64,000 nt of DNA from Opitutus sp. GAS368 (GCA_945903545.1 CAMDOO010000004.1:20523-84522), one strand, 5' to 3'. Positions 7,092-16,478 are shown, numbered from the stretch's first letter. The notes: a model not told the origin generated them from the letters alone. Made by a program: numbers and translations.

Positions 7092-7883
7092 ATGAAGCCG
7101 CGCGAATTCTCCGGCATCCTCGACAAGGAACGGCTTGAGTTCCGGGACAACGCGGAGCTGGAGCGATACTACGAGGCCAAGTACGGCCAGGGCGGCTACG
7201 CGGGCGGGTGCCTGCTGCACGGCATCAACGTCAGCCAGGTCTACCACGACGAGCGGCACCGCTCCGCGCTGAAGTTCCTCCGGCCCGCGGCGGGGGAGGT
7301 CATCCTCGATGCCGGCTGCGGCACCGGGAGCCTGGCCGTGCGGATTGCGGCGCGCTGCCGCGAAGTCCGGGCGATCGATATCGCGGGCAACGCGTTCGCC
7401 CCGGCCCACCGCGCGGTGGCGAACGTGCATTTCCGCAAGATGAACGTCGAGGCGCTCGACTTCCCCGCCGCCACCTTCGACGCGATCGTCTCCGTCGAGA
7501 CCCTCGAACACCTCATCAACCCGGCGGTGGCCCTCGCGGAATTCCACCGCGTGCTCAATCCGGGCGGCCGGCTCGTGCTGACTTATCCGACGGTGAACCG
7601 CACCGCGATGGGCGCCCTGCAGCGCCGGCTCGGCCTCGGCCGTCGCCTCAATATTTCTGAGCACCTGAACGAATGGAACTACGACGAGGTCGTGGCGGCT
7701 GGGCGCGCGGCGGGCTTTGTCTGCACGGCCTCCGAGGGTCTCGTCTTTGATCTTGGCGCCGGCTTCAGCTGGCTCCGCGCGAAGGTGCGGCTCCTGGCCC
7801 GCCCGATCACCCGCCTCTCTCTCGCGATCCGCTGGTTTCCCCGCAACTCGGCGTTTGTCACCGTCGCGTTCCGGCGGCCGTGA
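7092..7883 (+). CDS. SAM-dependent class I methyltransferase
   Basis: A 263-residue Rossmann-fold methyltransferase. Motif I is VILDAGCGTGSLAVRIA (about residues 69-85), followed by the acidic EVRAIDIAGNA. Motif IV is FDAIVSVETLEHLINP, with the post-core LNPGGRLVLTYP typical of the UbiE/UbiG-like and Methyltransf_11/25 groups. The C-terminal ~80 residues are less conserved. The substrate is unknown. It starts 22 bases after the trpS stop; an upstream frame extension lacks a plausible start. Confidence 0.85.
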   Translation: MKPREFSGILDKERLEFRDNAELERYYEAKYGQGGYAGGCLLHGINVSQVYHDERHRSALKFLRPAAGEVILDAGCGTGSLAVRIAARCREVRAIDIAGNAFAPAHRAVANVHFRKMNVEALDFPAATFDAIVSVETLEHLINPAVALAEFHRVLNPGGRLVLTYPTVNRTAMGALQRRLGLGRRLNISEHLNEWNYDEVVAAGRAAGFVCTASEGLVFDLGAGFSWLRAKVRLLARPITRLSLAIRWFPRNSAFVTVAFRRP

Positions 7884-7900
7884 ACCTCCGGAGCGGTACT

Positions 7901-7982
7901 GCCAAAGGGGTTGGGCCGTACTTTGTCACATTCCGCACCCGCCACGCTGGAAAATGTGATAATGTGCGGCCCAACCCCTTTG
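7901..7982. repeat. Inverted repeat, 30-base arms
   Basis: The left arm begins CAAAGGGGTTGGGCCG and the right arm ends CGGCCCAACCCCTTTG. The arms are about 30 bases with a few mismatches, around a ~20-base loop. It lies just after the methyltransferase stop and would fold into a strong hairpin in either transcript. Confidence 0.8.
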
Positions 7983-8221
7983 ACTCGGCCAAGGCGGCCA
8001 CGGAGTGACCGCCCTACCGGCTCGACTTGAGCGTTCAGCGTTGGCGTTGGACGTTAAGCGTTCGTCTGAAGATCAATCGCGGCCGGCTCGTCGAGCCAGC
8101 CCTACCTGCCGCCAGCGACTGGCGGAGTTTCGGGTTCAGAGTTCTGGGTTCTGAGTCCTGGATCCCATCCGGTTCGATCCGCGCAATCCGCGGTTGAAAG
8201 GTTCGGACGATCGACCGGTCC
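7983..8221. repeat. Cluster of short-word repeat remnants
   Basis: Five distinct repetitive pieces lie end to end between the methyltransferase gene and pyc. They are a GGTAGGG-type hairpin on the minus strand (7990-8020, arms GGCGGCCAC/GTGACCGCC), repeated GCGTT/CGTTGG words (8028-8066), and a second GGTAGGG element (8071-8107, minus orientation). These are followed by GTTCTGGGTTCTG words (8127-8165) and CCGCGCAATCCGCGG words (8175-8200). No gene is visible. Confidence 0.65.
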
Positions 8222-11200
8222 TTACACCCGGAGTTTGATCAGCAGGTCCTTGCTCTCGACGGTGTCGCCGAGGGCGACGTGCAGCTCCGCCACCACGCCG
8301 TCGCAGGGGGCATAGACGGTGTTCTGCATCTTCATCGCCTCCATCATGAGGAGCTTGTCGCCCTTCGCGACCTTGGTGCCGACGGAGACGGAAAGGGTGG
8401 CGATCAGGCCGGGGATGGGGGCGGCGATCTGCTTCTCGTCGGCGAGGTCGGCCTTCGGGCGGGCGCGGGCTTTCGGCGCGACGCTCTTGTCGACGACGAA
8501 CGCCTCGCGGGCGATGCCGTTGAGCTCGTAGGAGATCGTCCGGCGGCTGTCCTTGTCCGGCGCGCTGATCGAGATGAGACGGATGATGAGGATCTTGCCC
8601 TCCTCGATGCTGACGGAGATTTCCTCGCCGACGGCCAAGCCGTAGTAGAAGGCGGGCGTAGGCAGCACGCTGACGTCGCCGAAGCTGTTCAGGTGCTTCA
8701 CGAAGTCGGCGAAGACCGCCGGGTACATCAGGTGCGAGTAGAGATCGTCGTCGGTCGCGGGGCGCTTGAGTTTTTCCGTGAGCTCAGCGCGGACCTTGGT
8801 CAGGTCCATGGCGGGGACGGCGACGGGCTTGCCCTTGGCGGCGGCCTCGTACTTGGCGCGGGCCTCCTTGTGGCGCTTCTCGCCGAGAACAACCTTGGAC
8901 ACCTGCTCCGGCCAGCCGCCCTCGGGCCAGCCGAGGCCGCCCATGAACATGTCGATCACGCTCTCGGGGAACGGCAGGGAGCCGGGCTCGAGGTTGACGA
9001 CGTCGGCGGCCTTGATGCCGCGGCTGAAGAGGAAGAGCGCCATGTCGCCGACGACCTTCGATGACGGCGTGACCTTGACGATGTCGCCGAAGAGCAGATT
9101 CACGTCGGCGTAGGCGCGGGCGATCTCGGGCCAGCGGTGGCCGACGCCCATCGAGGAGGCCTGTTCCTTGAGGTTGGTGTACTGGCCGCCCGGCATCTCG
9201 TGAAGATAGACCTCGGCGGAGCCGGTCTTCGGCGCGGTGTCGAACGGCGTGTAGAAGGTGCGGATCTGCTCCCACGTGTCGGAGAACTCGTTGAGCGCGG
9301 GCAGGTCGAGGCCGGTGTCGCGCGGGGTGTGCTGAAGCGCGGCGACGATCGAGTTGAGGTTCGGCTGCGAGGTGCTGCCGCTCATCGAGGCGAGGGCGAG
9401 ATCGACGACATCCACGCCGGCGTCGGCCGCGCGGAGGATGCTGGCGGAGGCGACGCCGCTGGTGTCGTGCGTGTGGAAGTGGACGGGAAGGCCCACCTCC
9501 TCCTTGAGGGTCTTGACGAGCTTGTGCGCGGCGTAGGGGCGGCAGAGGCCGGCCATGTCCTTGATCGCGAGAAAGTGGGCGCCCATCTTCTCGAGCTCCT
9601 TGGCGAGCTTCACGTAGTACTTCAGGCCGAACTTGTCGCGGGACTCGTCGAGGATGTCGCCCGTGTAGCAGAGGGCGGCCTCGCAGATGCCGTGGGTGTC
9701 CTGCACGGACTCCATGGCGACGCGGAGATTCGGGAGGTAGTTGAGCGAGTCGAAGACGCGGAAGATATCCATGCCGCTGGCGGCGGCGTGCTTCACGAAG
9801 CCGGCCACGACGTTGTCGGGATAGTTCGTGTAGCCGACGGCGTTGGCGCCGCGGAACAGCATCTGGAAACAGATGTTGGGGACGCGGGCGCGGAGCTGGC
9901 GGAGGCGTTCCCACGGGTCCTCGTTGAGGAACCGCATGGAGGTGTCGAACGTGGCGCCGCCCCACATCTCAAGGGAGAAAAGTTCCGGGGCGCGGCGGGC
10001 GATGGCGTCGGCCGTCGCGAGCATGTCGTAGCTCCGGACGCGCGTGGCCATGAGCGACTGGTGGGCGTCGCGCCAGGTGGTGTCGGTGACGAGGAGGCGC
10101 TTCTGCTTGAGCGTCCACTCGGCGAACTTCTTGGGCCCGAGCTCGAGCAGGAGTTGGCGGGTGCCGGGGGGCGGGGTTTCGCGCCGGTTGTACGGGGGCA
10201 GGGCGGCGGGGGTGAAGGGCTTGGCGGGGCGGTAGCCCTTGGCGTGGGGGTTGCCGTTGACGACGACGTTGCCGAGGAAGTTGAGGAGCTTCGTCGCGCG
10301 GTCGCGGCGGTGCTTGAACGTGAAGAGCTCGGGGGTCGTGTCGATCAGGGTCGTGGTCGCCTGGCCGGTGATGAACTGCTGGTGGGTGATGACGTTCTCG
10401 AGGAACGGGATGTTGGTCTTCACGCCGCGGATGCGGAACTCGCTCAGGGCGCGTTCCATCCGGTGCATGGTCATCTCGTAGGTCTGGCCGCTGGCGATCA
10501 GCTTGACCAAAAGGGAGTCGTAGAAAGGCGTGATGACGGCGCCGGAGTAACCCATGCCGCCGTCGAGCCGGATGCCGAAGCCGCCGGGGGAGCGGTAGGC
10601 GAGGATGCGGCCGTAGTCGGGGATGAACTTGTTGGCGGGATCCTCGGTGGTGACGCGGGCCTGGATGGCGTAGCCGTTGCGCGGCACGTCGGCCTGGTGC
10701 GGCATGGCGACCTCGGGCGAGTGGAGCTCGTAGCCCTGGGCGATGAGGATCTGGGCGCGGACGAGGTCGAGGCCGGTGATGACCTCGGTGACGGTGTGCT
10801 CCACCTGGATGCGCGGGTTCATCTCGATGAAGAACCACTCGTGCTTGTCCAGGTCGTAGAGGAACTCGATCGTGCCGGCGTTGTTGTACTTCACCTCGCG
10901 GGCCATGCGGGCGGCGGCGTCGCAGAGTTCGCGGACGATGTGGGGCGGGAGGCCGAAGCTGGGGGCGACCTCGATGACCTTCTGGTGGCGGCGCTGGACA
11001 GAGCAGTCGCGCTCGTGGAGGTGGATGACGTTGCCGTGCTGGTCGCCGAGGATCTGGACCTCGATGTGCTTGGCGCGGGGGATGTACTTCTCGAGGAAGA
11101 CGGCGGGGTTGCCAAAGGCGCGGCCGGCCTCGCCCTGGGCCTCGTCGAGGAGGGCGGAAAGATCGCCGGCCTTGTGGACGACGCGCATGCCGCGGCCGCC

Positions 11201-11737
11201 GCCGCCGAAGGCCGCCTTGATGATGAGGGGGAAGCCGATGGTCTTCGCGATCTTGAGGGCCTCGTCGCGATCGGTGACGGGCTCCTCGGTGCCGGGGAGG
11301 GTGGGGACCTTGATCTTCTGCGCGAGGGCGCGGGCGGCGGTCTTGTCGCCCATCATCTCGAGCAGCTCGGGGCTGGGGCCGACGAAGATAATGCCGGCGT
11401 CGCGGCAGGCGCGGGCGAAGTGGGCGTTCTCGGAGAGGAAACCGTAGCCGGGGTGGATGGCGTCGACGCCCTTCTCCTTGGCGATGGCGATGATACCCTC
11501 GATGTCGAGGTAGGCCGCGACGGGGCCCTTGCCGGCGCCGACCTCGTAGGCCTCATCGGCCTTGTAGCGGTGCAGGCAGAGCCGGTCCTCTGGCGCGTAG
11601 ATCGCGACGGTGCGCAGGTCGAGCTCGGTGCCGGCGCGGAAGATACGGACGGCGATCTCGCTGCGGTTGGCGGCCATCAACTTGCGGATGGGCCGGGGGG
11701 TGACGGGTGCGGTGGCGGTGGTTTTCGCGGGGGGCAT
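8222..11737 (-). CDS. pyc: Pyruvate carboxylase
   Basis: A ~1171-residue single-chain biotin enzyme that carboxylates pyruvate to oxaloacetate, replenishing the TCA cycle. The domains in order are biotin carboxylase (about residues 17-470, ATP-grasp loop FGGGGRGMRVV, PRIQVEHTVTE), carboxyltransferase (DTTWRDAHQSLMATRVR, FDSLNYLPN, KDMAGLCRP), and a C-terminal biotinyl domain with the acceptor motif EAMKM (Lys about 1136). Length matches the alpha4-type enzymes. ATG at 11737 is chosen; the frame is open to 11845 but that extension has no start context. It stands alone between two repeat-rich gaps. Confidence 0.96.
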   Translation of the reverse strand: MPPAKTTATAPVTPRPIRKLMAANRSEIAVRIFRAGTELDLRTVAIYAPEDRLCLHRYKADEAYEVGAGKGPVAAYLDIEGIIAIAKEKGVDAIHPGYGFLSENAHFARACRDAGIIFVGPSPELLEMMGDKTAARALAQKIKVPTLPGTEEPVTDRDEALKIAKTIGFPLIIKAAFGGGGRGMRVVHKAGDLSALLDEAQGEAGRAFGNPAVFLEKYIPRAKHIEVQILGDQHGNVIHLHERDCSVQRRHQKVIEVAPSFGLPPHIVRELCDAAARMAREVKYNNAGTIEFLYDLDKHEWFFIEMNPRIQVEHTVTEVITGLDLVRAQILIAQGYELHSPEVAMPHQADVPRNGYAIQARVTTEDPANKFIPDYGRILAYRSPGGFGIRLDGGMGYSGAVITPFYDSLLVKLIASGQTYEMTMHRMERALSEFRIRGVKTNIPFLENVITHQQFITGQATTTLIDTTPELFTFKHRRDRATKLLNFLGNVVVNGNPHAKGYRPAKPFTPAALPPYNRRETPPPGTRQLLLELGPKKFAEWTLKQKRLLVTDTTWRDAHQSLMATRVRSYDMLATADAIARRAPELFSLEMWGGATFDTSMRFLNEDPWERLRQLRARVPNICFQMLFRGANAVGYTNYPDNVVAGFVKHAAASGMDIFRVFDSLNYLPNLRVAMESVQDTHGICEAALCYTGDILDESRDKFGLKYYVKLAKELEKMGAHFLAIKDMAGLCRPYAAHKLVKTLKEEVGLPVHFHTHDTSGVASASILRAADAGVDVVDLALASMSGSTSQPNLNSIVAALQHTPRDTGLDLPALNEFSDTWEQIRTFYTPFDTAPKTGSAEVYLHEMPGGQYTNLKEQASSMGVGHRWPEIARAYADVNLLFGDIVKVTPSSKVVGDMALFLFSRGIKAADVVNLEPGSLPFPESVIDMFMGGLGWPEGGWPEQVSKVVLGEKRHKEARAKYEAAAKGKPVAVPAMDLTKVRAELTEKLKRPATDDDLYSHLMYPAVFADFVKHLNSFGDVSVLPTPAFYYGLAVGEEISVSIEEGKILIIRLISISAPDKDSRRTISYELNGIAREAFVVDKSVAPKARARPKADLADEKQIAAPIPGLIATLSVSVGTKVAKGDKLLMMEAMKMQNTVYAPCDGVVAELHVALGDTVESKDLLIKLRV

Positions 11738-11831
11738 TGGCCGGGGAGCGGATGGTTGTGAGAACTCCGGAAGGGAAGGCAAAGCAGAAGCGCCGAAGAG
11801 CGCACTTTTTTGGTATAAATATGCCGGGTGG

Positions 11832-11948
11832 TTGGTAGGGCGCACATCACGGCGGCCCGTGATCGATAGGTAGGGGCGCGTGTCCCACGCGCCCTGTGGA
11901 TTCCGGGTCCAGATGGCCCCAGGGCACGTGGGACACGTGCCCCTACCT
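11832..11948. repeat. Head-to-head GGTAGGG hairpin elements
   Basis: One unit reads GGTAGGGCGCACATCACGG... (11832-11870). It is followed by a pair facing each other: GGTAGGGGCGCGTGTCCCAC at 11870 and its mirror ...CACGTGCCCCTACC ending at 11946. Each half forms its own stem (GGGCGCGTG/CACGCGCCC and GGGCACGTG/CACGTGCCC), and the two halves also pair with each other. Confidence 0.75.
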
Positions 11949-12119
11949 TTCTAACCGGCCCGCCCGGCGGTCGGGTCCTACCTCTATTCCCGCGACCGGG
12001 CCAAAAATATCTCGGCGGCCCCCGGGGTTAAGGCTTGGCACGGCCCCGGGGTTTCAACCTAGCTTCACGTCCTTTTTCCCGCGGAACCCCCCTGTCCGCG
12101 GGCCCCAACACCCTCCATT

Positions 12120-14597
12120 ATGACGTCCAGCGAAGCCCATCCCTCCGCCCCTATCTCCAACTCGGCGCGTCCCCTGCTGATGCTGTTCTTTTTCCTCAGC
12201 GGGTGCGCGGCACTGGTCTACCAGATCGTCTGGTTCCAGATGCTCTCGCTGATCATCGGATCCTCCTCGGTCTCGATCGGCATCCTGCTCGGCACGTTCA
12301 TGGGCGGCATGTGTCTCGGCAGCCTGCTGCTGCCGAAATTCATCTCGCGGGGCGCGCATCCGCTCAAGGTCTACGCGGTTCTGGAGGGCCTGATCGGCGT
12401 GTGCGGCCTGCTGGTGCTTTTTGCCCTGCCGATCGTGGGTGACGCCTACATCGCGGTGGCGGTGAAGGGCATGAATGGCGTTATCGTGCGCGGTTTCGTC
12501 GCCGGCCTTTGCCTGATTCCCCCGACGCTGCTGATGGGCGCGACGCTGCCGGCGATTTCCCGCTGGGTCGAAACGACCCCGAAGGGCGTCTCCTGGCTTG
12601 GCCTCTTCTACGGTGGCAACACCGTCGGTGCGGTCTTCGGCTGCGTGCTCGCGGGTTTCTATCTCCTCCGGGTGTACGACAGCGCGGTCGCGACCTACTG
12701 GGCTGTGGTGATCAATCTCATCGTGGCCGCCCTGGCCTGGCTCCTGTCCAAGTCCACGCCCTACGCTCCGGCGGGGCAGAATCCAGCCGCCCAGGACGCG
12801 GCGGCTCCGGCCTCCGACCGTGGGCTGTGGCCGGTTTATGTCACCATCGCCCTTTCCGGCCTGACGGCGCTGGCGGCCGAGGTGCTCTGGACCCGCCTGC
12901 TTTCGCTGATGATCGGGCAGACCGTCTATACCTTTTCGCTCATCCTCGCCTGCTTCCTCACGGGGCTCGCGCTCGGCAGCAGCGGCGGCTCGATCCTCGC
13001 GCGTGACGTGAAGGATCCGCGCCGGGCGCTGGCCTGGTGCCAGTTCCTGCTGCTCTTCACCTTTGGCTGGGCTGCCTTCTCGATGCTCAAATGGCTGCCC
13101 TACTGGCCGATCAACCCGGCGAACGTGATCCAGCCCGAGGGCGCGGGGCTCCCGATCTTCCAGTTCCAACTCGACGTGGTCCGTGCCCTCTGGGTCGTGC
13201 TGCCCGGTGCCATCCTGTGGGGCGCGAGCTTCCCGCTGGCTCTCGCGGCCTGCGCCGACGGCCGCAAGGACCCGGGCAAGCTGGTTGGCTCGGTCTACGC
13301 CGCCAACACGGTCGGCGCCATCGTCGGCTCGATCGTGAGCGCGATGATCCTCATTCCCACCTACGGCACGATGATCTCGCAGCGGATCGTCATCGGTGCC
13401 GTGGCCGTTTCCGCGGTCGTGGGCTTCGCCCTCACCCGCAAGCCGGGCGGCGGCAACGAATTCAAGCCCGGCAATGCCGTGCCGGTGGCCCTCACCATCG
13501 GCCTCGCGGTCTGGATGGCCTCCCTCATTCCCCAAGTTCCGGCGCTGCTGATCGGCCACGGCCACAACACCGCCAACCGTTATTACGACCATGGTCAGTT
13601 CATCTTCTGGGGTGAAGGCACGAACTCCTCGATGGCGGTCTCCGAGAACCGTCCCGGCATCCGCAATTACCATAACGGCGGCAAGGTCCAGGCCTCCTCC
13701 GAGCCTCAGGACATGCGCCTCCAGCGCATGCTCGGTCACATGACCACGCTCCTCCCGAAGAACGCCGCCAAGAAGATGCTCGTCATCGGCTGCGGCGCGG
13801 GTGTCACCGCCGGCGCTGTCAGCATCGGGCCGACCGTCGAGCACGAGACGATCGCCGAGATCGAGAAGATGGTGCCGCAGTTCGTCGCCAAGAACTTCGG
13901 TTTCGCGAACTTCAACGTCGTGGACAACCCCAAGGTCCACATCCACATCGACGACGCCCGCCACTACCTGCTCTCGACGGACGAGAAGTTCGACGCGATC
14001 ACGTCGGACCCGTTTGATCCCTGGATCAAGGGCGCGGCCACCCTCTACTCGCGCGAGTTCTGGCAGATCGCCAAGAAGCACCTCAACCCGGGCGGCGTCA
14101 TCACCGTCTTCGTGCAACTCTACGAGAACAACGAGGCCGCGGTGAAGAGCGAGGTCGGCACCTTCCTGGAGGTCTTCCCGAACGGCGTGGTCTTCAGCAA
14201 CACCTACAACGGCGCCGGCTACGACGTCGTGATGGTCGGCCAGGAGAACCCGCTGCGGATCGACCTCGACGAGATGCAGGCGAAGCTGGACAGCCCGGAG
14301 TGGGCCCCGGTGAAGCAGTCGCTCGCCGAGATCGGCTTCAACTCCGCCGTCGAGCTCTTCGCCACCTACGCGGGCAACAAGACCACCTTCGCTCCCTGGC
14401 TGGCCGACGCCGTGATCAACACGGACCGCAACCTGCGCCTCCAGTACCTCGCCGGCGCGAGCCCGAACGCCTACGTCCAGGCCCAGATCCACCGCAACAT
14501 GATCCAAAAGCGCGATTACCCCGCGGACGTCTTCACCGGCTCCGCCGACAAGATCGCCGAGATCCGCGCCCGGATCACCTCCGGCGCTTGGTGGTAA
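12120..14597 (+). CDS. Polytopic membrane protein fused to a spermidine-synthase-like domain
   Basis: An 825-residue fusion. The N-terminal ~480 residues contain a dozen or so hydrophobic helices organised like an MFS-type transporter or SpeE-associated membrane domain (FFFLSGCAALVYQIVWFQML, MGATLPAISRW, AANTVGAIVGSI). The C-terminal ~340 residues are a soluble Rossmann domain related to polyamine synthases: LVIGCGAGVTAGAV, then IDDARHYLLSTDEKFDAI, TSDPFDPW. The motif-I glycines and the DDAR acidic pair are kept, but the polyamine-specific substrate motif cannot be confirmed, so catalysis and substrate are unknown. Proteins with this architecture are widespread and uncharacterised. It has its own terminator. 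Confidence 0.8.
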   Translation: MTSSEAHPSAPISNSARPLLMLFFFLSGCAALVYQIVWFQMLSLIIGSSSVSIGILLGTFMGGMCLGSLLLPKFISRGAHPLKVYAVLEGLIGVCGLLVLFALPIVGDAYIAVAVKGMNGVIVRGFVAGLCLIPPTLLMGATLPAISRWVETTPKGVSWLGLFYGGNTVGAVFGCVLAGFYLLRVYDSAVATYWAVVINLIVAALAWLLSKSTPYAPAGQNPAAQDAAAPASDRGLWPVYVTIALSGLTALAAEVLWTRLLSLMIGQTVYTFSLILACFLTGLALGSSGGSILARDVKDPRRALAWCQFLLLFTFGWAAFSMLKWLPYWPINPANVIQPEGAGLPIFQFQLDVVRALWVVLPGAILWGASFPLALAACADGRKDPGKLVGSVYAANTVGAIVGSIVSAMILIPTYGTMISQRIVIGAVAVSAVVGFALTRKPGGGNEFKPGNAVPVALTIGLAVWMASLIPQVPALLIGHGHNTANRYYDHGQFIFWGEGTNSSMAVSENRPGIRNYHNGGKVQASSEPQDMRLQRMLGHMTTLLPKNAAKKMLVIGCGAGVTAGAVSIGPTVEHETIAEIEKMVPQFVAKNFGFANFNVVDNPKVHIHIDDARHYLLSTDEKFDAITSDPFDPWIKGAATLYSREFWQIAKKHLNPGGVITVFVQLYENNEAAVKSEVGTFLEVFPNGVVFSNTYNGAGYDVVMVGQENPLRIDLDEMQAKLDSPEWAPVKQSLAEIGFNSAVELFATYAGNKTTFAPWLADAVINTDRNLRLQYLAGASPNAYVQAQIHRNMIQKRDYPADVFTGSADKIAEIRARITSGAWW

Positions 14598-14629
14598 GCG
14601 GATAGGCCAAAGGCTGATTCAGATTTTCA

Positions 14630-14658
14630 ACCCGGGGTGTCCGCACCCCGGGTTTTTT
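14630..14658 (+). terminator. Rho-independent terminator
   Basis: CCCGGGGTG, loop TCCG, CACCCCGGG, then TTTTTTGTTT, about 35 bases after the stop of the membrane/spermidine-synthase-like gene. A textbook intrinsic terminator. Confidence 0.9.
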
Positions 14659-14665
14659 GTTTGGA

Positions 14666-14700
14666 GGTAGGGCTGGGTCGACGACCCGGCTGCGATGATT
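14666..14700 (+). repeat. GGTAGGG hairpin element
   Basis: GGTAGGGCTG, stem GGGTCGACGACCC, then CGGCTGCGAT. This is a copy of the dispersed element also found at 8071, 46611, 50486, 51535 and elsewhere. Confidence 0.75.
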
Positions 14701-14713
14701 CCGGACCCCCGGA

Positions 14714-14817
14714 TTTTGGCACACCGAGACACAGAGGGCACGGAGTTCGGTCCCTGGGCTTGAATTCCGGTCCCCAATCCTTTCCGTTCTCCGTGAACTC
14801 TGCGTCTCGGTGTGCAA
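14714..14817. repeat. CACAGAGA-word inverted repeat
   Basis: The left arm contains GGCACACCGAGACACAGAGG and the right arm CTCTGCGTCTCGGTGTGC. They are complementary over about 27 bases with few mismatches and surround a ~45-base loop. Related hairpins occur at 16479, 46653 and 50526. Confidence 0.8.
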
Positions 14818-14902
14818 CCCTTCCGGGGTATTAAAAGCGATGGCACGTTTTTTTGAAATAGCTTCACTTTGCATCGCCTCTCACCCCGTACCTTATCCCC
14901 CC

Positions 14903-15532
14903 ATGAACCTCCTCCATCGTGATCTCCTTCGCATTGTCGCCGTCGCCGCTGCGACCGTGACCCTGGCCTTCGTTTCAACCCTCCCGGCCCAGACCGCCGC
15001 CCCGGCGGTTCCCGCGGCGGCCGCTCCCGCGACCCCCGCCGTCCCGGCGACCCCGGGGCTGACGCTGACCACGACGGCCTTCGAGGACGGCGGCCTGATT
15101 CCTGTCCGGTTCACCCAGTCCGCTCCGAGTCCGGTTTCACCGAAGCTAGACTGGACCCACGTGCCGGCCGGCACGGCGAGCTTCGCGCTCATCATGCACG
15201 ATCCGGATGTGGCGCTGAACCGCACGACCGAGGACTTCCTGCACTGGCTGATCTTCAATATCCCCGGCTCGGCGACGGGCCTGCCGGAGAATGTTCCGCT
15301 CGCGGCCCAGCTCCCCGACGGCTCGGTGCAAAGCAAGAACCGCGGCAATCTCAACGGCTACCGCGGTCCCGGCGCGCCGGCGGTGGGCCCCTACCATCAC
15401 TACACCTTCGAGTTGTTCGCCCTCGATGTTAAGCTCGACCTGACCTCCGACGCCACCCGGGCGGACGTCCTCAAGGCGATGGACGGCCACATCCTCGGCA
15501 AGGCCGTGACGGTGGGCCGCTTTCACCGCTAG
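14903..15532 (+). CDS. Secreted YbhB/YbcL-family (PEBP-like) protein
   Basis: A 209-residue protein with a signal peptide (LLRIVAVAAATVTLAFVSTL, cleavage near AQTAA) and an Ala/Pro-rich linker. A phosphatidylethanolamine-binding-protein fold follows: TTAFEDGGLIPVRFT, DPDVALNRTTEDFLHWLIFN and YRGPGAPAVGPYHHYTFELF carry the family's ligand-pocket signatures (the DPD motif and the GP-HHY segment). The bacterial role is unknown; members are often annotated as Raf kinase inhibitor-like. The ATG at 14903 is chosen because it gives a proper signal peptide; the longer frame from 14810 runs through a repeat hairpin. Confidence 0.85.
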   Translation: MNLLHRDLLRIVAVAAATVTLAFVSTLPAQTAAPAVPAAAAPATPAVPATPGLTLTTTAFEDGGLIPVRFTQSAPSPVSPKLDWTHVPAGTASFALIMHDPDVALNRTTEDFLHWLIFNIPGSATGLPENVPLAAQLPDGSVQSKNRGNLNGYRGPGAPAVGPYHHYTFELFALDVKLDLTSDATRADVLKAMDGHILGKAVTVGRFHR

Positions 15533-15691
15533 GCAGCCTGTCGAACTTCGCCCGCAAGGCTGCCAAACCAGTGGCTGCGCCATTGGGATGAGGGGCCGGC
15601 TTTGGAACCAACGCGGTCAGCCGCATGGCGGCGCGCGCCGCAAGCCGCCCTCGCCCAGGGCTTCGTGCCCCTCCGGCGAGGGGTTTCTCCT

Positions 15692-16132
15692 TCATTCCCT
15701 GGCGGTCGGGACCTGCACCAGCGCCGCCGAGCCACCCGGCAGCACGGCCGGATCAATCCGGCGGTCAAAGGTGGCGAATGCTCCGCCATGATGGAGCGCC
15801 AGTGCCAACAGGTAGAGATCCGTGAGGCTGGCGGAATTGGCGCGGGCGAGGGACGGGAACGCGACCGTGTCGCGAATGGAGATTTCGTCGGCCCAGAAGG
15901 CATGGCCCGGCGTGCGCGTCAGGGCCTGCAGCAGTGGCAGGGCGCGCTCGGGGGAGCCGGGGCCGTCGGGATAGGATCCGTGCCCAAGGATGCGGACGAG
16001 GCCGTTTTCGGTCAGCGGGCAGGTCGCCCAGCCACCCGGGCGGATCGAGCGGAACCAGACGGCTGCGTCGTCGTGGAATTCATGGGCGGGGTCGCAGAGG
16101 GCGACGAGGACGCTGACGTCGAGCAGGTGCAT
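15692..16132 (-). CDS. vapC: PIN-domain ribonuclease toxin, VapC family
   Basis: A 146-residue PIN-domain protein. The acidic residues expected for the Mg2+-dependent RNase site are present: Asp5 (LLDVSVLVAL), Glu42 (LTENG), Asp105 (SLTDLYLLALA) and Asp123 (ATFDRRI). Length and the TENGLVR segment match VapC toxins that cut tRNA or rRNA. It lies 3 bases downstream of the ribbon-helix-helix antitoxin gene on the same strand, so the pair forms a standard antitoxin-toxin operon. The target RNA cannot be read from sequence. Confidence 0.88.
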   Translation of the reverse strand: MHLLDVSVLVALCDPAHEFHDDAAVWFRSIRPGGWATCPLTENGLVRILGHGSYPDGPGSPERALPLLQALTRTPGHAFWADEISIRDTVAFPSLARANSASLTDLYLLALALHHGGAFATFDRRIDPAVLPGGSAALVQVPTARE

Positions 16133-16135
16133 GGC

Positions 16136-16420
16136 TTACACGGATAGCTCGTCCCGGAGCCGGTCGACCAGGGCGGCAGTGACCACCTTCGGTTTTGACT
16201 TGGCGCGCCGCTTCAGCACCGGGAGGCCGTGGGAGTCGAGGACGGCGACGGCGGATTCCTCGACGGAAAGCGTCAGACCCCCGGGGGAGGCGGGGAGGGT
16301 ACCGTCGGTGACGCGCTGCAATCCATCCACGATCAGATCGCGCAGGGTGGTGCCGCGCCGCGCCGCCAGGATCTTGGCGCGGCGGAAAAGCGCGTCGGGA
16401 AGTTCGACGGTGGTCTTCAT
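16136..16420 (-). CDS. vapB: VapB-type antitoxin with ribbon-helix-helix domain
   Basis: A 94-residue protein whose N-terminal MKTTVELPDALFRRAKILAA and following RRGTTLRDLIVDGLQ form a ribbon-helix-helix DNA-binding fold. The C-terminal part (KPKVVTAALVDRLRDELSV) would wrap the toxin. It precedes the PIN toxin gene by 3 bases. VapB proteins usually repress their own promoter together with the toxin; a specific operator could not be picked out in the upstream repeat-containing gap. Confidence 0.85.
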   Translation of the reverse strand: MKTTVELPDALFRRAKILAARRGTTLRDLIVDGLQRVTDGTLPASPGGLTLSVEESAVAVLDSHGLPVLKRRAKSKPKVVTAALVDRLRDELSV

Positions 16421-16478
16421 ATGGCCGTAGATATGGGTTTACGGATTAGAGTCAATCGGAACCAGGCGGTTGCACCCT

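Noticed and set aside
5141..7150. 669-codon minus-strand frame across the tRNA fragment, beta-helix gene and trpS
   Set aside because: It is antisense to trpS with intact HIGN/KMSKS, runs through a hairpin repeat, and its end is antisense to the tRNA-Gly fragment.
9137..11761. Very long open frame (874 codons) opposite pyruvate carboxylase
   Set aside because: It is antisense to a fully conserved pyc. In GC-rich DNA the complementary frame lacks stops, and the product has only low-complexity Gly/Val/Glu composition.
12054..14507. 817-codon open frame opposite the membrane/spermidine-synthase-like gene
   Set aside because: The sense strand encodes clear membrane helices and a Rossmann motif; the antisense product is charged low-complexity sequence.
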